From Phycisphaeraceae bacterium (GTDB taxonomy: Bacteria > Planctomycetota > Phycisphaerae > Phycisphaerales > UBA1924), in NCBI GenBank assembly GCA_026126305.1, contig JAHCJI010000001.1, positions 248,001 through 312,000 on the forward strand: DNA of 64,000 bases, written 5' to 3'. Numbering within the stretch: position 1 is the stretch's first letter; every line of letters starts with the position of its first letter. Below are positions 7,961 to 16,355 of this stretch, piece after piece. Made by a program: the position numbers and the translations under genes. A model generated the notes under the pieces. It searched no databases and was not told the origin of the DNA. It was given only the letters and a program-made list of their open reading frames with translations.

Positions 7961-8843
7961 CGTGGAGGAGTTGGCACAACCCTATCAGGTACACTATATC
8001 GAACACAAGCTGGTGTTGTTCCGTTTCGAGAAGACCAATTTCGGTTGAATCCACATTGACCACACCCACAATACTGCTCGAACACAGCACGGGTATCGAC
8101 AGGATCGATCGGTAGGAAGCAGTGGGCGAGAAGTGCTTGTTGTTATCGGACGCGTTAATGTCCGACACCAGTGATACGGTACCAGTGAGATAGGCCACGC
8201 TGGCACCTGGGATGCCTTCGGCAATCTCTTTCCACTGGTTCGCCTGCCCGGCTTGGCGGTCCGTCATGTGCTTGTTGTAGACGACAACTCTGAACCGGTT
8301 CGCGTTTTCTTCGCTACCCCTCATCGTCCAGTTCGCGGACAAGACACCGTTGCTCGCTGTCTCGCCAAGTTGAAGCCGCAAGACCTGCACAATGTGATCG
8401 AGTAGCAATTGTTGCAAAGCCCGCAACTTGGTCTTGTACTCGTCCTTTCGCATCGACGCAGATTTTGACAGGAATCGCGCATCGTAGTAGCTCAGCACTT
8501 GGGATAAGTGGCCGGCGACAACTTCGGTAAGCGACGCAAACTGTTGCCATTCTTCTCGACGCACTTCGGCCATGGTGGCGGATTGTGCGGCGTTGATGTA
8601 TTGGATCAAAGCATTGAAAAAGACCGACGCAACGGCAAATGCGATGGCCCAGCGATTCGGATCAATCGCGAGCAGGATTGGAGCGCCTGCAAGTAGGACA
8701 AAGCCACCCACCACGATCATCGGATGGTCAGGCGTAGGCAACCTGTGATGAAGGCACCAGCTCCAAATCCACAGCGCCGGACCGTAGAACAGAGACTTTC
8801 CAGATTGGCTTGGTCCCTGGTAGGGCGTCATCACCCGGACCAT
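7950..8843 (-). CDS. Membrane protein with C-terminal GAF-like sensor domain
   Basis: 297 residues. Two hydrophobic segments lie in the first 85 residues (IVVGGFVLLAGAPILLAI and WAIAFAVASVFFNALIQYI), followed by a helical linker with several Gln/Leu repeats and then a domain ending SILSIPVLCSSSIVGVVNVDS, which resembles the last strands of GAF domains. It is probably a membrane-anchored small-molecule sensor without an attached output domain. It heads a two-gene operon with the 66-residue protein. GC content looks lower than in neighbouring genes, which could mean acquisition; this is an impression, not a measurement. Confidence 0.65.
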   Translation of the reverse strand: MVRVMTPYQGPSQSGKSLFYGPALWIWSWCLHHRLPTPDHPMIVVGGFVLLAGAPILLAIDPNRWAIAFAVASVFFNALIQYINAAQSATMAEVRREEWQQFASLTEVVAGHLSQVLSYYDARFLSKSASMRKDEYKTKLRALQQLLLDHIVQVLRLQLGETASNGVLSANWTMRGSEENANRFRVVVYNKHMTDRQAGQANQWKEIAEGIPGASVAYLTGTVSLVSDINASDNNKHFSPTASYRSILSIPVLCSSSIVGVVNVDSTEIGLLETEQHQLVFDIVYLIGLCQLLHDGA

Positions 8844-8864
8844 ATGTCGGTGAACGATGCAACG

Positions 8865-9170
8865 CTACAGATAATCATCCGCATTGATCGTCTTGGGCCC
8901 CTCACTCCCCGCCGTGCGTTCGTAGTAGCCGTCGCCCTTCTTCTCGAACTTGGTGAAGCCCAGTTCGCCAAGGCGCTTGTTGCTGAGCTGGCCCTTGTTC
9001 AGGTCGCTCCACTTGCCGGCGATGGCCGGGGCGCTGATGGCGCGGCGGCAGGGCTGGCCGGTCTCTGGGTGCCTGGTTAACGGATCGTCGGCCATGCGCT
9101 GGACGTACTCGAAGGTCTCGCCCGTTGGCTGGCCCTTCTTGTCGAGCAGTTCGTAGTCGTAGGTCGGCAT
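8865..9170 (-). CDS. FmdB-like small protein
   Basis: 101 residues starting MPTYDYE, the typical start of FmdB/zinc-ribbon regulatory-type small proteins. However, the CxxC pairs of a true zinc ribbon are not present; only one Cys (QPCRRA) is seen. The rest (GKWSDLNKGQLSNKRLGELGFTKF) is conserved-looking and hydrophilic. Function unknown. It lies 8 nt downstream of the DAHP synthase stop on the same strand, so is likely co-transcribed with it. Confidence 0.68.
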   Translation of the reverse strand: MPTYDYELLDKKGQPTGETFEYVQRMADDPLTRHPETGQPCRRAISAPAIAGKWSDLNKGQLSNKRLGELGFTKFEKKGDGYYERTAGSEGPKTINADDYL

Positions 9171-9178
9171 TGTGGATT

Positions 9179-10612
9179 TTACGCTGGAAGGTCGCCCGCA
9201 GTTTGGCCCACCTGGCCGCTCATCGCCCCCGACAATATAAACGCCAGTTCCAGCGCCTGTGCGTAGTTCAGGCGGGGGTCGCAGGCGGTGGCGTAGTTCT
9301 CGGACAGCCGCTCGGGCGTCACGCCCGATGCGCCGCCGATGACCTCGGTCACGTCCTGCCCGGTGACCTCCACGTGCACGCCGCCCAGCACGGTGCCTGC
9401 CCGAGCGTGGGCGTCCATCGTGCCGCGCAGCTCGGCCACGATGGCGTCGAAGTGCCGCGTCTTTCGGCCGTCCTCGGTTACGTGGCCGTTGCCGTGCATG
9501 GGGTCGCACAGCCAGACGGCGGGCTCGCCCGACTTTTCGACGGCGTGCAGGATGGGCGTCAGGGCGTCGACCTTCGCCGCCCCCATGCGTGAGATGAGCA
9601 CGATCTTGCCCGGCTCGCGCTTGGGGTTGAGCACGCGCAGCAGCGCGACGGCGTCTTGTGGGTCGATGCCCGGGCCGATCTTCACGCCCACCGGGTTGGC
9701 GATGCCGCGAAAGAACTCGACATGGGCCCCGTCGATCGCCCGGGTGCGCTCGCCGATCCAGGGCAGGTGGGTGGTCAGGCAATAGGTGCCATCACGTCGC
9801 GGCACGCGGCGGGTCTGGGCGCTCTCGTACTCGAGGTGCAGCCCCTCGTGGCTGGCGAAGAAGTCCACGCGGCTGACTTCCTGGATGGCCCCTTCGCCCA
9901 CCAGTTCGGCAAAGCGGATGGCGCTGCGTACATCGCGGCTCATGCGCTGATAGCGCTCGCGCAACTCGCCGGACAATTGGGCGTTGGTCAGGAATCGCAG
10001 GTCCCACTGCTCGGCGTGGTGCAGGTCGGCAAAGCCGCCGGTGGCCAGCGAGCGGATGAAGTTGAGCGTCATGGCCGCGTGGTGGTAGCCGGCCAGCAAG
10101 AGGTCGGGGTCGGGCCGGCGGGCCTGGGGCGTGGGCCGGGCATGGTTCACCAGGTCGCCAAAGTAGCTGGGCACTTCAACGGGCTTGCCGTCGATGGTCA
10201 GCGTCTCGGTGGGCCTGGAGCGGGGCTTGGCATACTGCCCGGCCAGGCGGCCAATGCGCACGACGGGTTTTTGCGATCCATGGATGAGCACCAGGCTCAT
10301 CTGGAGGAGGATCTTGAGCGTGGCGGTGATGGTGGCCGGGTTGCAATCGTCCAGGGTCTCGGCACAGTCCCCGCCGTGGACGATCAGCCGTTGCCCGCGT
10401 TGGGCATCGGCCAGATAGGCCTTGAGTCGTTCGATCTCCCAAGAAGTGACCAGCGGCGGCAGGGCCGAGAGCCTCGCGACGGCACGTCCCAACGCCGCCG
10501 GGTCGTCATAGACCACGGCCTGGGCGCGCGGGCGTTCTTTCCAGCTCATGGGCGTCCACGACGCTTGGGCGGAATCGGTCGATGGGGTGTTGTTGCGTGT
10601 CACAGGCTCCAT
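9179..10612 (-). CDS. Class II 3-deoxy-7-phosphoheptulonate synthase
   Basis: About 477 residues from ATG 10612 (GTG 10603 and GTG 10669 are alternatives). It starts with the type II DAHP synthase signature SWKERPRAQAVVY and continues with VHGGDCAETLDDC, MTLNFIRSLATGGFADLHH, SHEGLHLEYE, GVKIGPG and a C-terminal WLCDPMHGN block. It condenses PEP with erythrose-4-phosphate, the first step of aromatic amino acid synthesis. No other aro gene is in the window. The short FmdB-like gene follows by 8 nt. Confidence 0.93.
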   Translation of the reverse strand: MEPVTRNNTPSTDSAQASWTPMSWKERPRAQAVVYDDPAALGRAVARLSALPPLVTSWEIERLKAYLADAQRGQRLIVHGGDCAETLDDCNPATITATLKILLQMSLVLIHGSQKPVVRIGRLAGQYAKPRSRPTETLTIDGKPVEVPSYFGDLVNHARPTPQARRPDPDLLLAGYHHAAMTLNFIRSLATGGFADLHHAEQWDLRFLTNAQLSGELRERYQRMSRDVRSAIRFAELVGEGAIQEVSRVDFFASHEGLHLEYESAQTRRVPRRDGTYCLTTHLPWIGERTRAIDGAHVEFFRGIANPVGVKIGPGIDPQDAVALLRVLNPKREPGKIVLISRMGAAKVDALTPILHAVEKSGEPAVWLCDPMHGNGHVTEDGRKTRHFDAIVAELRGTMDAHARAGTVLGGVHVEVTGQDVTEVIGGASGVTPERLSENYATACDPRLNYAQALELAFILSGAMSGQVGQTAGDLPA

Positions 10613-10841
10613 TCTTCGCGCGGGAATTGCGCGTTTGGTGGCTTTCCATATTTTTTTCGTCAGATTCACTCATGGACATGGGTTCAGAGGTCGATGGACC
10701 TTGCGTTCGGTGTTATCCGCCACAGACGGCGGCCGGACGAAAGTAAACCAGGGCCGCACAACCAAATCACCCGGCTTCGCAGGACCACAACGGACCTGCC
10801 GGGACCAAACCAACTGAAGCGGCCATATTGGAGACGTACGC

Positions 10842-11483
10842 ATGCAGAGGACAACTTCGACTCGCCGCCGCACGACCAGGACCACAAGCCGCACCCATGC
10901 GGCCCGGACGGCCCCGTCGCGCCGCACCCGTGCCACTGGCAGCAAGACCGCCGCCAAACGCACCACCGCTCGCAAGAGCACTCCCAGCACCACGGCCAAG
11001 CGGACCACCACTCGTAAGAGCGCTGCCCGCACTACCGCCAAGCGGACCACCGCTCGTAAGAGCACTCCCAGCACTACCGCCAAGCGGACCACCGCTCGTA
11101 AGAGCACTCCCAGCACTACCGCCAAGCGGACCACCACTCGTAAGAGCACTCCCAGCACCGCCGCCAAGCGGACCACCGCTCGTAAGAGCGCCGCCCGCAC
11201 CACGGCCAAGCGGACCACCGCTCGTAAGAGCGCCGCCCGCACCACGGCCAAGCGGACCACCGCTCGTAAGAGCGCCGCCCGCACCGCCGCCAAGCGCACT
11301 ACCGCTCGTAAGAGCACTCCCAGCACCGCCGCCAAGCGGACCACCGCCAAGCGCTCGACGACGGCCCGCAAGGCCTCGACGCCGCGTACGAGCGCCCGCA
11401 AGGCCTCGGCCCGTCGTGCGACTTCGACAACCCGCAGCCTGACTCTGGCTTCTCGCCGCTCTCCGGTGCGTCGCGCCGCCTGA
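10842..11483 (+). CDS. Histone H1-like, Lys/Arg/Thr/Ala-rich repeat protein
   Basis: 213 residues, almost entirely Thr, Arg, Lys, Ala and Ser. Residues 37-162 are nine 14-residue repeats of form TAKRTTARKSTPST. The end of the unit alternates between STPST and SAART in the order a,b,a,a,a,b,b,b,a. A basic tail with SARKAS and SARRATS follows. The composition is that of bacterial H1-like or AlgP-like proteins thought to bind DNA and compact the nucleoid. GGAGA eight bases before ATG 10842 selects this frame over the overlapping open frames. A terminator follows at 11530. Confidence 0.78.
   Translation: MQRTTSTRRRTTRTTSRTHAARTAPSRRTRATGSKTAAKRTTARKSTPSTTAKRTTTRKSAARTTAKRTTARKSTPSTTAKRTTARKSTPSTTAKRTTTRKSTPSTAAKRTTARKSAARTTAKRTTARKSAARTTAKRTTARKSAARTAAKRTTARKSTPSTAAKRTTAKRSTTARKASTPRTSARKASARRATSTTRSLTLASRRSPVRRAA
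10950..11327 (+). repeat. Nine 42-bp tandem repeats in the H1-like gene
   Basis: Nine contiguous 42-bp units encode the 14-residue repeat. Copies are near-identical at DNA level, differing mainly at a few third positions and in the STPST/SAART exchange. Such repeats change copy number readily by recombination while keeping frame, since 42 is a multiple of three. Confidence 0.9.
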
Positions 11484-11529
11484 AGCAGATTTGCTCATGC
11501 CGAGCCACGGACGGCTCGGAGAACTCCCG

Positions 11530-11553
11530 ACCGGCCCATGGGCCGGTTTTTTG
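11530..11553 (+). terminator. Intrinsic terminator after H1-like gene
   Basis: Stem CCGGCCC-AT-GGGCCGG directly followed by six T (11547-11552). A second hairpin, CGAGCC...GGCTCG, lies just upstream at about 11500-11519. Together they end the H1-like transcript 47 nt after its stop. Confidence 0.88.
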
Positions 11554-11679
11554 TTGAGCGACCGTTTCGTTATAGGGCTTTGCAATTTATTTGTAGATAC
11601 ATTGAATAGCCTTTGGCATCATCCGGTTGATGTTCCTGGACAACGATGGAAACAACCCCCCATTCGAAGGAGACCAAAC

Positions 11680-12228
11680 ATGGCACGTCTGAACACTGTC
11701 GATCCTGCCAATGCCACCGGGAAGGCCAAGGAGATCTTCGAGGGCCCGCTCAAGGGCAAGCACCTGAACATCTTCAAGGGCATGGCCAACTCGCCCGCCG
11801 CGCTCCAGGCATATCTGGGCATGTCGGGCGCTTTGGGCCAGGGCACATTGTCGCCCGCCGAGCGTGAGGTGATCGCCTTGGCGGTGGGGCAGCACAACGA
11901 GTGCGAGTACTGCCTGGCGGCCCACACGATGATGGGCAAGGGCGCGGGACTGAGCGAGGAGCAGACCCTCCAGGCCCGTCGCGGCGAACTGAACGACGCC
12001 AAACTCAACGCCCTGGCGGGCTTCGCCAAGACGCTGGTGGCCAAGAACGGCTGGGCCGAAGACACGGACATCAAGGCCTTCAAACAGGCCGGCTACACGG
12101 ACGAGCACGTGGTGGAGGCCATCGCCAACGTCGGGCTGAACCTCTTCACCAACTACTTCAACCATGTGAACGACACGCCGCTGGACCTGCCCAAGGCCGC
12201 AGAACTCTCGAGCGCCTCAAGCCACTGA
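11680..12228 (+). CDS. Carboxymuconolactone decarboxylase / AhpD-like protein
   Basis: 182 residues. All-helical CMD domain with the AhpD-type redox motif ECEYCLAAH (Cys-x-x-Cys plus His) near residue 71, preceded by LSPAEREVIALAV. Such proteins act as peroxidase or alkylhydroperoxidase-like enzymes or thiol partners; the substrate cannot be told from sequence. GAAGGAGA sits about 8 nt before ATG 11680. It is monocistronic, bounded by terminators at 11530 and 12245. The upstream 120 bases are AT-richer than average and probably hold its promoter. Confidence 0.88.
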   Translation: MARLNTVDPANATGKAKEIFEGPLKGKHLNIFKGMANSPAALQAYLGMSGALGQGTLSPAEREVIALAVGQHNECEYCLAAHTMMGKGAGLSEEQTLQARRGELNDAKLNALAGFAKTLVAKNGWAEDTDIKAFKQAGYTDEHVVEAIANVGLNLFTNYFNHVNDTPLDLPKAAELSSASSH

Positions 12229-12244
12229 GCTTCATCCTCCCCAG

Positions 12245-12276
12245 AGCCCCGCGCGAGAGCGTGGGGTTTCTCTTTT
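12245..12276 (+). terminator. Intrinsic terminator after CMD-family gene
   Basis: Stem CCCCGCGC-GAGA-GCGTGGGG with one G-T wobble, followed by TTTCTCTTTT. It lies 17 nt after the stop of the AhpD-like gene. Confidence 0.85.
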
Positions 12277-12333
12277 GTTCCATTAAAACCGATCGCTTGC
12301 GGGCGGGGGCGTTGGCCGTTTGGGTACGCCGCC

Positions 12334-14790
12334 TTACGCCGGCAGCGCCATGCCACCCGAGGCGTAGGCATTGTCACGCTCGAAGGCGGCCAGCAGTCCC
12401 GTCAGCGGCGTGGTCGATTCGAGCAACACGCCCAGCGGTCCATCGCTCGCGCGGCCGCGCACCGCCTCGATGGCGTCGACGGCCAGAGAGCCAAAGCCCT
12501 GCGCTCCGACCTGCAAGGTCTGCACCACTTCGATCCCGGTAAGGAACAGGAAACGCACCGTCACATTGGCCTGGACCATGGCGGTGTTGAACAGGCTCAA
12601 CCGCAGCAGCGAATCGGCGTCGGTTGGGTCGAAGTCGCCCAGCGAGAATGCCAGCCGACGCGAAGCGGCCGTCGGCAGCGAGCCGCTCGTGGCGTCGGTG
12701 TCGGTCCGCTGCACGAACTGGACGGCCCCGATGCCCGTGATGAACTCGTACCGATAGCCAAAGGCTTCGGGTAGGATAAACCGGCTGGCCACGCCGACGG
12801 GTACGAAGCGGTCTTCGAGTGTCTCGCTGCCCATCTCGCTGGTGCGCACGAAGCGGATGCGCGCCACGCTCGAACCCGCATTGAATACCAGCACCTCGTT
12901 AGTCGCCCCGGGCAGATTTGCCAGAGGCGCGATGTTGCTCACGGGCAGGTTCCCGGGCTGCCCAAGCACCGTCCAGCCAAGGCCCAGCACGCCATCGAAG
13001 TGCGTGAAGCCCGCCACGATGCCAACGTGCCCGGGCTGGTCGGCGGGCAGCAACGCCTCGCTGCGAACGATCACGCCATAGGCACCGTCGGGCAGCGTCT
13101 CGATCTGCTGGAGATTCAGCCCTCCGCGGGCCCCCGCGCGAACAACCTGCGTGATTTCGAGCGAGCCGATCGAGGTGGTGAAAGTAACAGTCACCAGGGC
13201 ATCGTGGCCGTTGGCATTGGCAAAGACGACAAACCCAAAGACGTTGCTGGCTTTCTCGGCCCGGGCAAAGTGCCAGGTGCTGTTGGTGGTCCGCGTAAAG
13301 TCCTCGGCGGTGGTGATGCGCTGGCCGTTGAAAGTATCGGCGTGTTCGAGTGCCGCACTCAGGGGCGCGGTCGAGTGCAGGACCAGGGCGTAGGGCTCGC
13401 CCACGAGGATGGAACGGCCCGTGGCCTGATCGGTGGCGAACACGCCCTGCCTTGCGATATGGAGGGGCAGCCGTTGCCCGGGCTCGATGACCCGCTCGAA
13501 GGCCACGGCGTCGGCATCTCTGCCCAGGTCCACGCGTTCGTAGCGCAACTCGAGCGTAAACAACTGGCCCGTGCCCGTGGTGTTGGTGATCCACACCGTC
13601 TGGTCGATCTCGGGCGAAGCGAAGCCCTCGGGCGCGTAGGCCACCGTATCGAGACCGCCCGAAGTAACCGACAACAAATAACTCGCCGGCGAGCCCGCCG
13701 TGATGATCTCGATCGTGTGGAACTGCGTATCGACGGCCAGCCCCAGGCCCGTGATCGTGTCGGGCTGGTCCACCGAAGCGATCAGCAGGCCACGCGAATC
13801 CCACACCCGCAAGGTCACGGGCTGGGCAGCCTCGACGCGAAAATCCAGAAGGCCGTCCTGCCGGGGCGTGACCGTGTGTAGGCCGGGCAGAGACGCCGTA
13901 GCCGTGCCCGAGCCGACACCCGAGCCCGAAAATGGGCTGAGGGCCAAGGTCGATCCGCGGCCCGGCCAGCGCAGAGGCTCCAATTCCCAGCCGATGTCTT
14001 CCATGGCGGCCAGGTCCAGTGGCGTGAGGAGTTTGCGTTGCCCAGTGGCGAAGGTGGGGTCCATGGCGGTTTCCTGGCCTCGGCTGGTCAGGCCTTCGCG
14101 CCAGTGGGCAAAGTCGCCCGGCAAGAGGGTGGTCTCGCCGCCGTCGGCCACGGCCAGGGCGCGCGGGCCCATGAACTCGCCGCTGGGCGAGATGAGATTG
14201 GCAAAGGCGGGCGTCTGGTCGGTAAACCCCAGCACGTGCAACATCTCGTGCAACGCGACGGAGTACAGATCGTGCATGCCCGGTGCCAGGCCCACCGTGG
14301 TCAGTCCCGTATGCCAGTTGGTTGCGCTGTCAAAGACGATGGTGCCGCCCCAGAGCGCCACGTCGGTCTGCTGGTCTGCTGGCCCGGTGGCACCGCTCTG
14401 GCCCCGTCCCTCGATGGCAAGCAGGAAGGACTGGCTGCCCGTGGCCTGCCAGCCGCCCGCGCCGCCCAGGCCCAGGGTCGTGCCCGGCAGGTCTCGGCCC
14501 CCCACGAAGATGAGCAACTCGTCGCGGTCGATCACCGGATTGACCACCTCGGTCGGCTCGCCCGTCGCGGGATGGTTGAAAACCAGCCGCCAGCTGTTGC
14601 CCGCGCCGGGGATGATCGCTGTCAGCGAGTCGTTCAGCAACGACCCCACGTAGTCGGCCGCGGCCTCGACCACCTCGCGGCGGGCGGGGACATCAAAAAA
14701 GCCAAGCGTGTCGAGGCTGTAATCCACCGTGATGGTGACGCTCAAGAACAACCGTGGCTCGAGCATCTCCAGCAGCGCTTCCGCACGCAT
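12334..14790 (-). CDS. LEPR-XLL secreted protein with metalloprotease motif
   Basis: 818 residues. The N terminus carries LEMLEPRLFLS, the LEPR-XLL motif found at the start of many planctomycete exported proteins. Near residue 183 is HEMLHVLGFTD, a zinc-protease HExxHxxGxxD motif in which Asp replaces the third His, as in snapalysin-type metzincins. The remainder is long and beta-rich (WDSRGLLIASVDQPD, FTLELRYERVDLG and similar), without recognisable repeats. ATG 14790 is preceded by GGAGGG. It is probably exported and could be an extracellular protease or surface protein; activity is inferred. Confidence 0.82.
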   Translation of the reverse strand: MRAEALLEMLEPRLFLSVTITVDYSLDTLGFFDVPARREVVEAAADYVGSLLNDSLTAIIPGAGNSWRLVFNHPATGEPTEVVNPVIDRDELLIFVGGRDLPGTTLGLGGAGGWQATGSQSFLLAIEGRGQSGATGPADQQTDVALWGGTIVFDSATNWHTGLTTVGLAPGMHDLYSVALHEMLHVLGFTDQTPAFANLISPSGEFMGPRALAVADGGETTLLPGDFAHWREGLTSRGQETAMDPTFATGQRKLLTPLDLAAMEDIGWELEPLRWPGRGSTLALSPFSGSGVGSGTATASLPGLHTVTPRQDGLLDFRVEAAQPVTLRVWDSRGLLIASVDQPDTITGLGLAVDTQFHTIEIITAGSPASYLLSVTSGGLDTVAYAPEGFASPEIDQTVWITNTTGTGQLFTLELRYERVDLGRDADAVAFERVIEPGQRLPLHIARQGVFATDQATGRSILVGEPYALVLHSTAPLSAALEHADTFNGQRITTAEDFTRTTNSTWHFARAEKASNVFGFVVFANANGHDALVTVTFTTSIGSLEITQVVRAGARGGLNLQQIETLPDGAYGVIVRSEALLPADQPGHVGIVAGFTHFDGVLGLGWTVLGQPGNLPVSNIAPLANLPGATNEVLVFNAGSSVARIRFVRTSEMGSETLEDRFVPVGVASRFILPEAFGYRYEFITGIGAVQFVQRTDTDATSGSLPTAASRRLAFSLGDFDPTDADSLLRLSLFNTAMVQANVTVRFLFLTGIEVVQTLQVGAQGFGSLAVDAIEAVRGRASDGPLGVLLESTTPLTGLLAAFERDNAYASGGMALPA

Positions 14791-14838
14791 CTTCGTTCCC
14801 TCCGTGACCCGCCCGACCTGTTCGATCCTCGGGAATCA

Positions 14839-15486
14839 TTATCGTCTCAGAACCGCACGCACCGGGCTTGCATCGAAGCCGACCAGCTTCAAAGGCAAGG
14901 CGATCAACTCCCAGATGCCCGGCTCCACCCCGTCGAGCACCAGACCCTCCAGGATGAACACGCTACCGCGGGCACACGCGGCGTGGCCCACCAGGTCCTT
15001 GGCATCGGCCAGGTCCACGCTTGGGGTGTCCACGCCCAGCAGCCGCACACCACGCGCCGCCAACGCGTCGATCATCGCCGGCTCTGGAGCGGCCAGGTCG
15101 CCCGGAAACGTCCGCGAGTCTCCGCCGGTGCCGGTCTTGAGCAGGAGCCGCCCGGGCTGGCCGTTTGCGATCAGCCCATCCAGATCGTCCATCCAGCGCG
15201 ACTCGAGGGCGTCCATGCTAAAACGCCTGCCCAGCAGTGCCCGCACCGGGGCAACTACGCACGGCCCAAGATAGATTTCGAGTGGATGCTGGTCGATGGG
15301 CAGCCCGGCGGGCTTGTAATGGTTTTCACCATCGGCATGAGCGCCTATATGAACGGTCGATGTCAGGGTGCTCAGGGTGAGGTGGTCGCCCCTGGCAGTA
15401 TCCATAAGGACATGCCTCGAGAGGGGCGTGTCTCCGGGGAAGACGGCGGTGGTGGGGGCCAGCGGCGGCGAGATATCGACCAGCAT
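14839..15486 (-). CDS. Cyclase family / kynurenine formamidase-like hydrolase
   Basis: 215 residues. It starts VDISPPLAPTTAVFPGD and carries STVHIGAHADGENHY, the metal-binding HxGxHxD region of the cyclase/arylformamidase (KynB) family, plus a C-terminal ILEGLVLDGVEPGIWELIALPL. KynB hydrolyses N-formylkynurenine in tryptophan breakdown, but no other kynurenine gene is nearby, so the substrate is uncertain. It lies 48 nt upstream of the LEPR-XLL gene on the same strand. Confidence 0.85.
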   Translation of the reverse strand: MLVDISPPLAPTTAVFPGDTPLSRHVLMDTARGDHLTLSTLTSTVHIGAHADGENHYKPAGLPIDQHPLEIYLGPCVVAPVRALLGRRFSMDALESRWMDDLDGLIANGQPGRLLLKTGTGGDSRTFPGDLAAPEPAMIDALAARGVRLLGVDTPSVDLADAKDLVGHAACARGSVFILEGLVLDGVEPGIWELIALPLKLVGFDASPVRAVLRR

Positions 15487-15599
15487 GGTCCAGCGTACGC
15501 AGGCTTGACTTGCCCCAGGGTGTGCCCAATCCTTCCTTTCCCCGCGTTCGTGGCCTGGTGGAATGGGTCCGGCGTTGGCAATTGGAGGTTCACGCTCTC

Positions 15600-15812
15600 A
15601 TGGCGATCCGCATCAAGTCTCGCGGCGGGGAATCCGTCGATCAGATGATGAAGCGCTTCAAGAAACTCTGCGAGAAGGAAGGGCTCACGAAGGACATCAA
15701 GCGCAAGGAGTTCTTCGAGAAGCCCAGCGAACGCCGCCGCCGAGCCGCCCGCAAGGCCGTGAACAAGCGCCTGCGCGAGGCCTTCGGCCCCCGCCGCAAC
15801 ACCAAGGAATAA
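15600..15812 (+). CDS. rpsU: 30S ribosomal protein S21
   Basis: 70 residues. IRIKSRGGESVDQMMKRFKK and a basic C-terminal half with KPSERRRRAARKAVNKR are typical of S21, which helps the 30S subunit recognise mRNA. GGAGG sits 11 nt before ATG 15600. The RBS lies in a TTGGCAATTGG word also found in the dus repeat. It is followed after 12 nt by a short gene on the same strand. Confidence 0.95.
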   Translation: MAIRIKSRGGESVDQMMKRFKKLCEKEGLTKDIKRKEFFEKPSERRRRAARKAVNKRLREAFGPRRNTKE

Positions 15813-15824
15813 GCCCGGCGCACC

Positions 15825-16100
15825 ATGGCCAAACGCCCCGACCTTTCGGCGAATCAGCAGAAGATCGTCGGGCGCTATTACGCCAACAGGGACAGCATCG
15901 TCGAGACGCGCCTCGCGGAGGTCGTCTCCGAGTTGTACCTTGCCACCGCCGAGGGCAAGCAGGCCCCCATGAAACGCCTGTGGAACAGCGCCCGGGCCGC
16001 GCTGAAGCAAAAGGGTGTGGCCGACGCCCAGATCGACCGCATCGTCGAAACGCAAGACCTCAAGGCCCTGGCCGCCCTGGCGGGCCAGGTTTCTCGCTAA
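15825..16100 (+). CDS. Conserved-looking small helical protein
   Basis: 91 residues from ATG 15825, only 12 nt after rpsU. It is helical and charged (NQQKIVGRYYANRDSIVETRLAEVVSEL), with no Cys, TM segment or motif I know. Its position in an operon with S21 suggests a growth-linked role, but that is inference. The stop overlaps the convergent DUF167 gene's stop by 4 nt (CTAA). Confidence 0.68.
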   Translation: MAKRPDLSANQQKIVGRYYANRDSIVETRLAEVVSELYLATAEGKQAPMKRLWNSARAALKQKGVADAQIDRIVETQDLKALAALAGQVSR

Positions 16101-16354
16101 CCCAGCAACGCATCGACGGCCGTCTGTTCGACGCCCTCGACCTCGAGCGTCTTGTGCGAGTTGGTGTGGCCCGAGGCGACGCGAACGGTCGCTTCGTGCA
16201 CGCCCAGCCTGTGGGCGACCAATTCGCACACGGCCCGATTGGCCTTGCCGTCTTCGGGCGGCGCGCTAACGCGGACCTTGAGTCGGTCGCCCAAGGGGCC
16301 CACGATCTCATCGCGCTTGGCACCGGGCACGACCTTGACGCGCAGTATGGCCAT
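16097..16354 (-). CDS. DUF167 (YggU family) protein
   Basis: 85 residues. ILRVKVVPGAKRDEIVG at the start and PPEDGKANRAVCELVA in the middle are the DUF167/YggU signature. Function is unknown in all bacteria. ATG 16354 lies one base after the stop of the DNA methyltransferase gene, so the two are translationally coupled. Confidence 0.9.
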   Translation of the reverse strand: MAILRVKVVPGAKRDEIVGPLGDRLKVRVSAPPEDGKANRAVCELVAHRLGVHEATVRVASGHTNSHKTLEVEGVEQTAVDALLG

Positions 16355-16355
16355 G

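Noticed and set aside
8865..9170. True zinc ribbon in the FmdB-like protein
   Set aside because: Only one Cys is present, so the CxxC pairs required are missing despite the MPTYDYE start.
10950..11327. CRISPR array
   Set aside because: The 42-bp units are contiguous with no unique spacers and are coding; no cas gene is near.
14038..15648. 536-codon open frame on the plus strand
   Set aside because: Antisense of the LEPR-XLL and cyclase genes, both of which have clear motifs and a good RBS.
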